Shown one piece after another: positions 27,097 through 35,448 of a stretch of DNA of 64,000 bases. The notes below the pieces were generated by a model. It made no database searches. It was not told the origin of the DNA and saw only the letters and a program-made list of their open reading frames with translations. The stretch comes from Pseudomonas serbica (GTDB lineage: Bacteria; Pseudomonadota; Gammaproteobacteria; Pseudomonadales; Pseudomonadaceae). How positions within the stretch are numbered: the stretch's first letter is position 1; the number at the start of each line of letters is the position of its first letter. Made by a program: the position numbers and the translations under genes. Where the stretch lies: assembly GCF_028823535.1 (NCBI RefSeq), contig NZ_JAQIYM010000006.1, positions 310,001-374,000 on the forward strand, written 5' to 3'.

Positions 27097-28280
27097 GGCG
27101 TACCTCTCAGACGGCTGAACCAGGACTTGGGTTTGGCCAGGCTCTCGGAACGCTTGGCCAGGCATTCGCCGAGATTGCGCAGGCTTTGGGTAAGCACTTC
27201 CCGGGGCGCCAGTTCGAACAGGGTCACGCCCTGGTTCTTGGCGTTCAAGCGCACTTCGGGGCTATAGGCGAGGGTGGCGATGACCTCCATGCTGAAGCTT
27301 TTGCCCAAGGCCACGGCGTCCGGCGCGACGCTGCGCAGGTAGCGGTCCACCAGCAGCTTGGCGTGATCTAGCTTCATGCCTTTTTCGCGCCACAGATTCA
27401 GTACCGCCAGGTTGCGGCGGCAGTCGAGCACATTCTGGTCGGTGTACCACAGCAGCTTGTCGCAATGGCTGACGAAGGTGCGCAGCGCTTCGCTGTCTGG
27501 CTGGCCGGTGAGGTTCACCACGATGTGCTGGAAGTGCTGGCGCAGGGCGCTGAGCAGCATGTACAGCTCGGCGGCGCTGGTGTGTTCCAGCGGTTCATCC
27601 TGAGTGGCGTAGGCGAGGATCCGCAGCCCGGCTTCGCAACGGGTGAAGGCGCTGTCGATCAGCGTGGCGTCGAGGCGGCGCAGGTTGCGCAGTGCATCGC
27701 CGAAATGAAACGAACTTTCCAGGCCCAGCAGGGCCAGGCTGTCACCGTGCGGCAGGCCGAGGTCGAGCAGCAGTGTTTGCTGACCGCTCTTTTGCACCAC
27801 CTGCGCCATGTGGTTGGCCAGCAGCGCGCCGTCGGCATTGCTCTGCACGCCGTACAGCACGGTCAGGCCGCCCAGGTGCGTGTTCGGCACCACGGGGGGC
27901 AGGCGTTTGCTTTGGCGCCGCACCAGCCCGGCGACCTCGCTGGAGCGCGAACCGTAGGCGACGAAGTCCCGGGCCCCGGCGCGCATGGCGTTGAGCACGA
28001 GTTGATTGTCCATGCCGTCGCCCAGCGCGACGATGGCCAGCCGCGGCTTGGCTTCCAAGGCGCCTTCAATCAGGGCGCACTGGGCCACCACGTGTTCACG
28101 GTCCAGACCCACGAACACCAGGCTGGCCAGGGTCACGTCCACCAGCGCCAAGAGTTCGTCGAGGCTGCCGCCGCCGGCGCTGACCACCTGGCCCAAGGGG
28201 GCGAGCGCGCCTTGCAGCCATTCCAGGTCCGTGCTGTTGCGGGTGATCGCCAGGAAGGTCTGGCTCAGGTTCTGGCTCAT
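27093..28280 (-). CDS. tadZ: TadZ, MinD/ParA-related pilus localisation protein
   Basis: A 395-aa CpaE/TadZ-like protein with an N-terminal receiver-like part (about 5-125: LVFVGLDREHVV, LAIVALGDGMDNQLVLNAMRAG) and a C-terminal MinD-like domain (about 135-370). The normal P-loop lysine is absent: the position reads VLYGVQSNADGALLANH instead of a KGGxGKT-type loop. LLLDLGLPHGD and the switch-like segments remain. TadZ marks the pole or site where the machine assembles. The stop overlaps tadA and the start overlaps rcpA, each by four bases. Confidence 0.87.
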   Translation of the reverse strand: MSQNLSQTFLAITRNSTDLEWLQGALAPLGQVVSAGGGSLDELLALVDVTLASLVFVGLDREHVVAQCALIEGALEAKPRLAIVALGDGMDNQLVLNAMRAGARDFVAYGSRSSEVAGLVRRQSKRLPPVVPNTHLGGLTVLYGVQSNADGALLANHMAQVVQKSGQQTLLLDLGLPHGDSLALLGLESSFHFGDALRNLRRLDATLIDSAFTRCEAGLRILAYATQDEPLEHTSAAELYMLLSALRQHFQHIVVNLTGQPDSEALRTFVSHCDKLLWYTDQNVLDCRRNLAVLNLWREKGMKLDHAKLLVDRYLRSVAPDAVALGKSFSMEVIATLAYSPEVRLNAKNQGVTLFELAPREVLTQSLRNLGECLAKRSESLAKPKSWFSRLRGTP

Positions 28281-29539
28281 TGCGATAACCCGCTGCGTTT
28301 ATCGAAGTCGCCGTTTTCGAGGAAGTACAGGCGATACCAGTTGGGGTCGTAATTGCGCAGTTTTTCCCCCGGCAGCGACGGCAGTTGTGCATTGGCGGCC
28401 AACGGCTGCACCAGGTGCGGCGTGACGATCATCAGCAGTTCGCGCTCTTCGCGATTGATCGAGGAGCTGCGAAAGAACGCGCCGAGGATCGGGATGTCTC
28501 CCAGCCCCGGAAACTTGTCCACCTGCGAGGTGTTTTGCGTGCTGATCAGGCCACTGATGACGAAGCTTTCGCCATCGGCCAGGGAGATGCTGGTGTCTGT
28601 GCGGCGAATGGTGAACGCCGGCACGGTGGTGCCGCCGATGGTCACGGCGTTGTTGTAATCCAGTTCGCTGACCTCCGGCGCGACCTTGAGGGCGATCTGG
28701 TCATTGCTGACCACCGTAGGCGTGAGCGTCAGGCGGATGCCGAATTCCTTGTATTCGATGGAGTAGCTGTTGCTGTTGGCGCTGGGGATCGGGATCGGGA
28801 TTTCTCCGCCCGCCAGGAAGCTTGCGCTCTGTCCGCTGATTGCCACCAGGCTCGGTCGCGCCAGGGTGTAGGCAAAGCCACTGCTCTCCATGGCATTGAT
28901 GATGGCCAGGAAGTTGCCGCCGCCGGCGACGATGTTGAACATGTCGTTGGCCAACGGAATGCTCGGCACGGCGATCCGTGGATCAAGGTTGCGCAATGGA
29001 AACACCCTGGGCGTCACCGCCGTGTTCGGGACGGTACCGGGGGAACCAAAGAGGAAGTTCGAGTTTTTGCCGTAGATCGAGGTACTGGCTTCCTTGAGCT
29101 TGGTGCGACTGACTTCGACGAAGCGAATGTCGGTCTGCACTTGTGATGGCAGCAGTTGATCATCGGACGGTGACTGCCTGGCGCTGGTCATGGCCGCCGT
29201 CGCGCGGCCCTGGACGAACACCATGCTATGGCGCGGTGCGCTGGAACAGGCGGTCCAGACCATCAGGCTGGTGGCGCCGGCGCCCATTCCGGTGAGCAGG
29301 AACGCCTGGTTGCCATTGACGCGCACGTCGGCGATCTTCGGGTCGCCCACCGCGATCCGGGTGATCGCCACCGGCGATTGCACTTCCTGTTGCAGGCCTT
29401 CGCCCACTTCCAGTACCGCTGGCAAGGGGGCCAGCGTGGCACAACTACCGCTAGCTGCCAGTGCTGCCGCTACCGGCATGCCGCTCAGCAAGGTGGCCCA
29501 GATCAAGCCGTTGAACAACGGCGTAATACGTCTGCGCAT
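28277..29539 (-). CDS. rcpA: RcpA, outer-membrane secretin of the Flp pilus
   Basis: A 420-aa secretin with an N-terminal signal region (MPVAAALAASGSCATLAP). A BON/pilus-secretin-like part follows (about 40-110: VEVGEGLQQEV, RIAVGDPKIADVRV) and then the secretin beta-barrel domain (about 170-390: IPIPIPSANSNSYSIEYKEFGI, SLADGESFVISGLI, VDKFPGLGDIPILGAFFRS). The last motif is a strong family signature. It forms the outer-membrane channel. No separate rcpB gene is present; TadD probably supports it. It overlaps tadZ by four bases and follows rcpC by 21. Confidence 0.93.
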   Translation of the reverse strand: MRRRITPLFNGLIWATLLSGMPVAAALAASGSCATLAPLPAVLEVGEGLQQEVQSPVAITRIAVGDPKIADVRVNGNQAFLLTGMGAGATSLMVWTACSSAPRHSMVFVQGRATAAMTSARQSPSDDQLLPSQVQTDIRFVEVSRTKLKEASTSIYGKNSNFLFGSPGTVPNTAVTPRVFPLRNLDPRIAVPSIPLANDMFNIVAGGGNFLAIINAMESSGFAYTLARPSLVAISGQSASFLAGGEIPIPIPSANSNSYSIEYKEFGIRLTLTPTVVSNDQIALKVAPEVSELDYNNAVTIGGTTVPAFTIRRTDTSISLADGESFVISGLISTQNTSQVDKFPGLGDIPILGAFFRSSSINREERELLMIVTPHLVQPLAANAQLPSLPGEKLRNYDPNWYRLYFLENGDFDKRSGLSQ

Positions 29540-29560
29540 TCAAGCGTTTCCTTGCACGAT

Positions 29561-30508
29561 TCAGGGGGTCTTTTGCGATTCGTTGCCGCGGATGACTTCC
29601 ACGCCGGAGCGGCGCGGTGCGCCTGCGCCACTGGCGAGCAGCGGTTTGGGCGGTGGGGTCATGGCCAACTGGTTGAACTGGATCAATTCGCGATTGGCGT
29701 TGGCGATGTTCGCCGCAGCATCTTTTTCACCGGCCCAGTAACGCGCCAGGCGCTTTTCCTCGGCGCTGCGCACGGCCAGGCGCAACACGCCGGCCTGGGC
29801 GGCGAGCATCAGGCGGCTCAATAGTTGTTCGGGGACGGCGAGCAGCACGGTGCGGGCGCTGGCGCGGGTTTGCTCCTGACGGAGTTTTTCATCGTTGCCA
29901 TGGGTCGGGCTGGAAGGCTGGCCATCGTTGGTCAGGCCCAATTGCTCGCCCACCCCCAGTACGCGCAAGGCCGGGACTACAAGTTGAGCCGAAGGCTGAA
30001 GATTGTGGGTGTCCATGCGCAGGAACAGCAGCACATCGACATAGTCCCCCGGGGTCAATTGCCCGCCGGCATTGATCACTTCATCCACGGCTACGGCCAG
30101 CGCGCGCTCATCGGGACGAATCATCCGCGCCAGCTTGCCCCCGGCTTCAAAACTCTCGTCGTTGAGCCAGCTGCCAGCGGCCAGGGCGCGCCAGGGCGTG
30201 CGACCAATGGCTTGATCAAGGCGGGTCAGGCTGCCAGCCGGAACGGTGCGCAACTTTTCCAGGGTCACATCGGCGGCGGTGATCTGCACAAACGGTGGGA
30301 TGTCATGCAACAACACCACGATCGGTTGGCGGGTGTCTTCTTCTGGCTGGGGAACAGGTGCAGGAGTTGTGGATGTCGCCGGTGTTATCTCGGTTTGTGC
30401 AACAGGGGCGGCGGCCGGCTGACGGGTCAAGGTGAAGCCCCAGTAACCGGCGATGACAGCGCCCGCGAGGGACAGGCCGGCTAGGCCAAGGATGACACGA
30501 CTGTTCAT
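29561..30508 (-). CDS. rcpC: RcpC/CpaB, Flp pilus assembly protein
   Basis: A 315-aa CpaB/RcpC-family protein. It has an N-terminal membrane anchor (VILGLAGLSLAGAVIAGYWGF), a Pro/Thr-rich linker, and a SAF-type domain (about 60-125: VVLLHDIPPFVQITAADVTLEKL, then PAGSLTRLDQAIGRTPWRAL). The RcpC domain follows with ALAVAVDEVINAGGQLTPGDYVD. It is thought to modify or link the secretin to the periplasm. ATG 30508 has AAAGGAAG upstream. It is the first gene of the leftward tad operon and diverges from flp. Confidence 0.9.
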   Translation of the reverse strand: MNSRVILGLAGLSLAGAVIAGYWGFTLTRQPAAAPVAQTEITPATSTTPAPVPQPEEDTRQPIVVLLHDIPPFVQITAADVTLEKLRTVPAGSLTRLDQAIGRTPWRALAAGSWLNDESFEAGGKLARMIRPDERALAVAVDEVINAGGQLTPGDYVDVLLFLRMDTHNLQPSAQLVVPALRVLGVGEQLGLTNDGQPSSPTHGNDEKLRQEQTRASARTVLLAVPEQLLSRLMLAAQAGVLRLAVRSAEEKRLARYWAGEKDAAANIANANRELIQFNQLAMTPPPKPLLASGAGAPRRSGVEVIRGNESQKTP

Positions 30509-30844
30509 GACGGCGCTTCCTTTCCTGATGCATCTTTCCTGCTGCACAAAGAACCCGTTTCCGCAACGAGACAACTTCGCAATCAGGTAGCTATGAACAT
30601 GGAACTATTTGGCTATTTGAAGGTAGCGCAGCTAGAGCAAAACGCCATTACCACGGGGTAAAAATCCACTAAAAGATAATGGCTCAGGGCAAATGCAAGG
30701 TTTTTTGACGTCAAGCAAACGATTAATACTTTCGGGTTAATGCGTTCTTACAGTTGTTTGCCGGTGAAATGCCGACAATGCTGATGCTGGCACAGGGAAA
30801 TCATGTTGCGTTGGTGCAACACCTGGAGCGCTCAGGAGAACAAC
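30509..30844. promoter_or_regulatory. Divergent rcpC / flp control region
   Basis: This 336-base gap must hold the promoters of the leftward rcpC-tad operon and of rightward flp. On the plus strand TTGACG (30705-30710) and TACTTT (30727-30732), 16 bases apart, form a weak -35/-10 candidate for flp. The region around 30600-30740 is AT-richer than its flanks. PprB is the expected activator by analogy with P. aeruginosa, but no site could be assigned. No additional gene was seen. Confidence 0.45.
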
Positions 30845-31042
30845 ATGTCTTTCGCCAAGTTGGTTCAGAAGGTCAAATCCGAAATCGCTTTTTACAAGGG
30901 ACTGGCCAGGGATACGGAGGGGGCGTCGGGTATCGAGTACGCCATCGTCGCTGCGATGGTCGCGGTGGTGATTGCCGGGCTCAGCGGCGGCATCGGGACA
31001 GATCTGACTACGATGTTCACCAGCATCAAAAACGCCTTGTGA
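30845..31042 (+). CDS. flp: Flp major pilin prepilin
   Basis: A 65-aa type IVb (Flp/Fap) prepilin. The leader ends in DTEG, then ASGIEYAIVAAMVAVV. The cleavage pattern G/xxxxEY is intact, with glutamate and tyrosine at mature positions 5 and 6. The hydrophobic alpha1 segment is followed by a very short mature tail (GGIGTDLTTMFTSIKNAL), as usual for Flp. AGGAG at 30834-30838 supports ATG 30845 over an upstream in-frame ATG at 30803. It is expected to be processed by FppA and polymerised by the TadABC machine into an adhesive pilus. Confidence 0.95.
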   Translation: MSFAKLVQKVKSEIAFYKGLARDTEGASGIEYAIVAAMVAVVIAGLSGGIGTDLTTMFTSIKNAL

Positions 31043-31127
31043 GTGACTGTCAGAGGTCGCACCGGCCATTTGCCAATGCAACGAGTGGGCTCTAATGTCA
31101 GCGCTTAGTCTATTCCAGGTGTTGCCT

Positions 31128-31541
31128 ATGAACGCTCCAGCACTGCCGCGCCAACAACTGCTCCTGGTCGATGACGAGGAAGATGCGTTGCTTGAGTTGG
31201 CGGAGTTGCTGGAGGGCGAGGGCTTCAATTGCTTCACCGCGACCTCGGTCAAGCTGGCGCTGCAGCATCTGACACGCCATCCGGATATCGCGCTGGTCAT
31301 CACCGACCTGCGCATGCCGGAGGAGAGTGGCATGTCGTTGATCAAGCGCTTGCGCGAACACACCGCGCGCCAGCATTTGCCGGTGATCGTGATGTCCGGG
31401 CATGCGGAAATGGAGGATGTCAGTGACATGTTGCGGTTGCAGGTGCTGGACCTGTTTCGCAAGCCGATCTATCACGTGCGCTTGCTGGAGACGTTGAACA
31501 ACCTGTTCCCGCAGCCGTTGGCGGCGTTGTCCAAACGCTGA
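31128..31541 (+). CDS. Single-domain response regulator (receiver only)
   Basis: A 137-aa CheY-like receiver with no output domain: LLLVDDEEDALLEL at the start, acceptor aspartate in LVITDLRMP, the Thr/Ser position in VIVMSGHAEM, and lysine in FRKPIYHV. It lies 85 bases after flp in the same direction, so it may be co-transcribed with the pilin. The start is uncertain: ATG 31095 would add eleven residues. No cognate kinase is adjacent; cross-talk with PprA is possible but unproven. A REPIN follows. Confidence 0.85.
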   Translation: MNAPALPRQQLLLVDDEEDALLELAELLEGEGFNCFTATSVKLALQHLTRHPDIALVITDLRMPEESGMSLIKRLREHTARQHLPVIVMSGHAEMEDVSDMLRLQVLDLFRKPIYHVRLLETLNNLFPQPLAALSKR

Positions 31542-31559
31542 ACCCTGTTCTGCGGCGGA

Positions 31560-31650
31560 CCTTGTAGGAGCCCGGCGTGCCGGCGAAGGCGCCCGAAAGA
31601 CCGACGCAAGGTTCCAGGACGCCTTCGCCGGCAAGCCGGCTCCTACAAGG
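31560..31650. repeat. REPIN, CCGGCTTGCCGGCGAAGGCG class
   Basis: Facing REP units at 31560-31591 and 31620-31650, about 31 bp each with one indel and one mismatch. It lies between the receiver gene and the convergent maoC-like gene. Confidence 0.88.
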
Positions 31651-31667
31651 CCCTCATCCGATTCGCC

Positions 31668-32522
31668 TCAGGCGATGGGCCGCCAATGGCCCACCATGTG
31701 CTCCAGGTCGCCAGCCCCGATCAGTTGCAGATCCCCGCTGGAACCGGCGGCGCTGGCCAGCAATGTCACCTCGCTGGGCAGGCGCACCGGTTTCTTGAAT
31801 TGCACCGCGATCTCGATGTTCGCCGCCGGCAGGTGCTCGGCCAGCGCCGCCAGTGTGCGTGCCTTGTTCCACAGCCCATGGGCAATCGCCGAGGGAAAAC
31901 CGAACATTTTGGCGCTGAGCGCACTCAGGTGAATCGGGTTGTAGTCGCCGGAGACCTTGGCGTATCGGCGGCCGATGTCGGCGGGCGCTTTCCACTGGGC
32001 GACTTGCGTCAGTGGCAGCGTCGGCGCCAACACTTCCTCAACGGGCTCGCCCTCAAGTTTCATCCCGCGGCACAGCATCTGGCTTTGCGCCTCCCAGAGC
32101 GGTCCCAGTTGATCATCCAGAATCGTCACCAGATCGAACGTTGCCCCCTTCGCATGGGGTTGCAGGTTCTCCACGCACACGCTGGCCCGCACCCGATGGA
32201 CCCCGCCCATGGGGCGCAGCACGCGGATGCGATTGCTCAGGTGAATCAGCCCCAGCAGCGGGAACGGAAAGTCCCGGGCAGTGAGCAGTTGCATCTGTAA
32301 GGCGAAGGCGAGGATGTGCGGGTAGGTGGGTGGCAGCAGGCCGTTGTCGGCGAAGCCGCAGACCTGGCGATAGGCCGCCAGGCGCTGTGGGTCGACATCC
32401 AGCCAGCAGCGCAAACCCGAATGGGGCAGGGTGCTTCCGGTGATTTTGCGCCGCATCGCGGCATGCGTGTATAGCCCCGGCAGGCTGGGTTCGCGATTGA
32501 GTGTGTGCCAGTCGATGATCAT
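31668..32522 (-). CDS. MaoC-like (R)-specific enoyl hydratase
   Basis: A 284-aa double-hotdog protein. The second half carries the hydratase motif YAKVSGDYNPIHLS and then FGFPSAIAHGLW, with catalytic Asp and His. The first half lacks the motif, as in other two-hotdog MaoC proteins. It probably interconverts trans-2-enoyl and (R)-3-hydroxyacyl thioesters. It follows the FabG-like gene by two bases, implying a two-step reductase/dehydratase unit. Whether the substrate is CoA- or ACP-bound is not resolvable from sequence. Confidence 0.86.
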   Translation of the reverse strand: MIIDWHTLNREPSLPGLYTHAAMRRKITGSTLPHSGLRCWLDVDPQRLAAYRQVCGFADNGLLPPTYPHILAFALQMQLLTARDFPFPLLGLIHLSNRIRVLRPMGGVHRVRASVCVENLQPHAKGATFDLVTILDDQLGPLWEAQSQMLCRGMKLEGEPVEEVLAPTLPLTQVAQWKAPADIGRRYAKVSGDYNPIHLSALSAKMFGFPSAIAHGLWNKARTLAALAEHLPAANIEIAVQFKKPVRLPSEVTLLASAAGSSGDLQLIGAGDLEHMVGHWRPIA

Positions 32523-32524
32523 GA

Positions 32525-33877
32525 CTAAGCCCCCAGAACGCTTTGCCCGCAGACACGCAAGGCCTGGCCGGTGAACGCACCCGTGCCCGGTTGCGCGAGC
32601 CAGGCCACCGCTTCGGCGACGTCCTGCGGCAGGCCGCCCTGGCCCAACGAGCTCATGCGGCGCCCGGCTTCGCGCAGGCCGAATGGAATGTGCGCGGTCA
32701 TCTGGGTTTCGATAAACCCCGGTGCAACGGCATTGATGCTGATGCCGCGCTCATGCAGCAGCGGCGCCCAGGCTTGTGCCAGACCGATCAGGCCAGCCTT
32801 GCTCGCCGCGTAGTTGGTTTGCCCGCGATTGCCTGCGATGCCGCTGATCGATGCCAGCAGGATCACCCGGCCATTGTCGCTCAGGGTACCGCTGTCGAGC
32901 AGTGCCTTGGTCAGCACTTGTGGGGCGTTGAGGTTGACGGCGAGTACCGCGTCCCAGAATTCCGGGGTCATGTTGGCCAGGGTCTTGTCCCGGGTGATGC
33001 CGGCGTTGTGCACCACGATGTCGATGCCGTCGGGCAACTGTTCGACCAGCTCCGTGGCAGCGTTCTCGGCGCAGATGTCGAGGGTGATGCCACGTCCGCC
33101 GAGGCGTGCGGCGAGGGCGTCAAGGTCGGTCCTGGCTGGCGGAACGTCGAGCAGGATGACCTCGGCGCCGTCACGGGCCAAGGTCTCGGCGATGGCGGCG
33201 CCAATACCGCGCGCAGCGCCGGTGACCAGCGCCTTGCGTCCGGCCAGCGGGCGCGTCCAGTCCGTCACCTGGGTGTCGCAGGCATCCAGGCCAATTACTT
33301 GCCCGGACACGAAAGCGCTTTTCGGTGAGAGGAAAAACCGCAGCGGTCCTTCCAGTTGATCCTCGGCACCTTCGCCAACATGGATCAGCTGCAAGGTGCC
33401 ACCGCTGCGCAGTTCCTTGGCCAGCGAGCGGCTGAAGCCTTCGAGGGCGCGCTGGGTACTGGCGGCAAACGGATCGCTCAAGGTCCGCGGGTCACGGCCC
33501 AGAATCACCAGGTGAGCACTGTGGTCGAGATTTTTCATCAATGGCTGGAAGAACTCGCGCAGCTGCTTGAGCTGATCGACCTGCACCAGGTCACTGGCAT
33601 CGAACACCACGGCCTTGAGTTTCGGCCCGTGCCCGGGTATCCACGCGGTCGCCATCGAGGGCTCGGTGCCGTAGGTGTAGATCGCGTCCGTCAGGCGGTT
33701 GGCGAAGGCGTTGACCTTTTCCGCCAGCGGTCCGCCGCCAATCAGCAAAGCGCCTTCCACGGGGCGCAGTCGGCCCGCTTGCCAGCGTTCCAGGCGTACC
33801 GGTGAAGGCAGGCCCAAGGCCCCGACCAGACGATGGCCGATGGACGAGTTGGCGAAGTCGATATAGCGGTCGGACAT
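32525..33877 (-). CDS. FabG-type 3-oxoacyl thioester reductase (long form)
   Basis: A 450-aa SDR, longer than standard FabG (about 245 aa). The N-terminal 200 residues are a second, degenerate Rossmann-like region. The C-terminal half is a full SDR with TGAARGIGAAIAE (cofactor loop), NNAG-type VVHNAGITRD, the catalytic serine in LLASISGIAG, YAASK (Tyr-x3-Lys) and APGFIETQMT. This layout is that of the high-molecular-weight FabG4 type, which usually prefers NADH and CoA substrates. It is paired with the maoC-like gene and diverges from a thiolase gene. Confidence 0.88.
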   Translation of the reverse strand: MSDRYIDFANSSIGHRLVGALGLPSPVRLERWQAGRLRPVEGALLIGGGPLAEKVNAFANRLTDAIYTYGTEPSMATAWIPGHGPKLKAVVFDASDLVQVDQLKQLREFFQPLMKNLDHSAHLVILGRDPRTLSDPFAASTQRALEGFSRSLAKELRSGGTLQLIHVGEGAEDQLEGPLRFFLSPKSAFVSGQVIGLDACDTQVTDWTRPLAGRKALVTGAARGIGAAIAETLARDGAEVILLDVPPARTDLDALAARLGGRGITLDICAENAATELVEQLPDGIDIVVHNAGITRDKTLANMTPEFWDAVLAVNLNAPQVLTKALLDSGTLSDNGRVILLASISGIAGNRGQTNYAASKAGLIGLAQAWAPLLHERGISINAVAPGFIETQMTAHIPFGLREAGRRMSSLGQGGLPQDVAEAVAWLAQPGTGAFTGQALRVCGQSVLGA

Positions 33878-33996
33878 GGAACGCGCTCCAGCAGATGAGG
33901 TTCAAAGTGTGGACCATGAATGGCAATCAGTCGTTCGATTTGCCAGATACGGCCTACGCTTGCGGGTAATGGCCTTCACAGAATAGGAAGCTTTTC

Positions 33997-35274
33997 ATGA
34001 CTCAGCTGCGTCGCGTCGCGATCATCGGTGGTAACCGGATACCCTTCGCCCGCTCCAACGGACCGTATTCCACCGCCAGTAACCAGGCCATGCTCACGGC
34101 TGCGCTCGAAGGCCTGATCGAACGCTACAACCTGCATGGACTGCGCCTTGGCGAAGTGGTGACCGGGGCCGTGCTCAAGTTGCCAAGGGACATGGCCCTG
34201 ACACGCGAGTGTGTGCTCGGCTCCAGACTGGCGCCCGCTACCCCGGCCTACGACATCCAGCAAGCTTGCGGCACCGGGCTGGAAGCGGCGCTGCTGGTAG
34301 CAAACAAGATTGCCCTGGGCCAGATCGACTGCGGCATTGCCGGTGGCGTCGATACCACCTCGGATGCGCCGATCAGTGTCAACGAAGGCTTGCGCAAGAT
34401 TCTGCTGCAGGCTTATCGCGCCAGCACCACCGCAGAAAAACTCAAACCTTTCTTGCAGTTGCGCCCCCGGCACCTGATCCCCGAGTTCCCGCGCAATGGC
34501 GAGCCGCGAACCGGTATGTCCATGGGCGAGCATTGCGAATTGATGGCGCAGGCCTGGAACATTCCCCGTGAAGAGCAGGATGAGCTGACGCTGTTGAGCC
34601 ATCAGAACCTGAACGCGTCCTACGCCGAAGGTTGGCAAAACGATTTGATGACGCCGTTTCTGGGCCTCACCCGCGACAACAATTTGCGCCCGGACCTGAC
34701 CCTGGAAAAGCTCGCCTCGCTCAAGACCGTTTTCGAAAAAAGCGCGAAAGGCACCCTGACCGCCGGCAACTCCACGCCGCTGACCGATGGCGCATCCTTG
34801 GTGCTGCTGGGCACTGAGGCATGGGCGAAGGAACGTGGTCTCCCGATTCTCGCCTACTTGCGCGACGGCGAAACCGCCGCGGTGGATTTCGTCCATGGCG
34901 CCGAGGGCCTGTTGATGGCTCCGGTGTATGCCGTGCCGCGCCTGCTGGCGCGCAATGGCCTGACCCTGCAGGACTTCGATTACTACGAGATCCACGAAGC
35001 CTTCGCCGCTCAGGTGCTCTGTACCCTGAAGGCCTGGGAAGACCCTGAATATTGCAAAAGTCGCCTGGGCCTCGAAGCACCGCTGGGGTCCATCGACCGC
35101 AGCAAGCTCAATGTCAAAGGCAGCTCGCTGGCGGCCGGCCACCCGTTTGCGGCCACGGGCGGGCGTATCCTCGCCAATATGGCGAAGTTGCTCGATGCAG
35201 CGGGGAAGGGGCGGGGGCTTATCTCGATCTGCGCCGCAGGTGGCCAAGGCGTTACCGCAATCATCGAACGTTAA
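33997..35274 (+). CDS. Acetyl-CoA C-acyltransferase (thiolase, FadI-like)
   Basis: A 425-aa thiolase. The nucleophile cysteine is C91 in DIQQACGTGLEA. The catalytic His is in YYEIHEAFAAQ and GSSLAAGHPFAATGGR. The second cysteine is in ISICAAGGQG. Length and the RPRHLIPEF region resemble FadI-type ketothiolases rather than the 390-aa biosynthetic form. It diverges from the FabG/MaoC pair across 119 bases. Together the three could carry out chain elongation or shortening of 3-oxoacyl-CoAs. The physiological substrate is unknown. Confidence 0.88.
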   Translation: MTQLRRVAIIGGNRIPFARSNGPYSTASNQAMLTAALEGLIERYNLHGLRLGEVVTGAVLKLPRDMALTRECVLGSRLAPATPAYDIQQACGTGLEAALLVANKIALGQIDCGIAGGVDTTSDAPISVNEGLRKILLQAYRASTTAEKLKPFLQLRPRHLIPEFPRNGEPRTGMSMGEHCELMAQAWNIPREEQDELTLLSHQNLNASYAEGWQNDLMTPFLGLTRDNNLRPDLTLEKLASLKTVFEKSAKGTLTAGNSTPLTDGASLVLLGTEAWAKERGLPILAYLRDGETAAVDFVHGAEGLLMAPVYAVPRLLARNGLTLQDFDYYEIHEAFAAQVLCTLKAWEDPEYCKSRLGLEAPLGSIDRSKLNVKGSSLAAGHPFAATGGRILANMAKLLDAAGKGRGLISICAAGGQGVTAIIER

Positions 35275-35280
35275 TGATTA

Positions 35281-35371
35281 CTGTAGGAGCTGGCTCGCCA
35301 GCGAAAGCGGTGTGTCAGCCAAAGAGATGTTGAATGTGCTGACCCCTTCGCTGGCAAGCCAGCGCCTACAG
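35281..35371. repeat. REPIN, TGTAGGAGCTGGC class
   Basis: Facing REP units at 35281-35310 and about 35344-35371, with mismatches. The loop contains GAGATGTTGAATG, a sequence that recurs in the loops of other REPINs of this window. Confidence 0.85.
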
Positions 35372-35448
35372 ATATGTTCGGTGTTGAATAGATCCGAGGC
35401 ATGGCCTAACGTCGCCTGATCAGCCGTCTCGCAACACAAGGCCAGGTT

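Noticed and set aside
30781-30830. Sigma-54 promoter before flp (TGGCAC ... TTGC)
   Set aside because: The two elements are 12 bases apart rather than about five, so the -24/-12 spacing is wrong.
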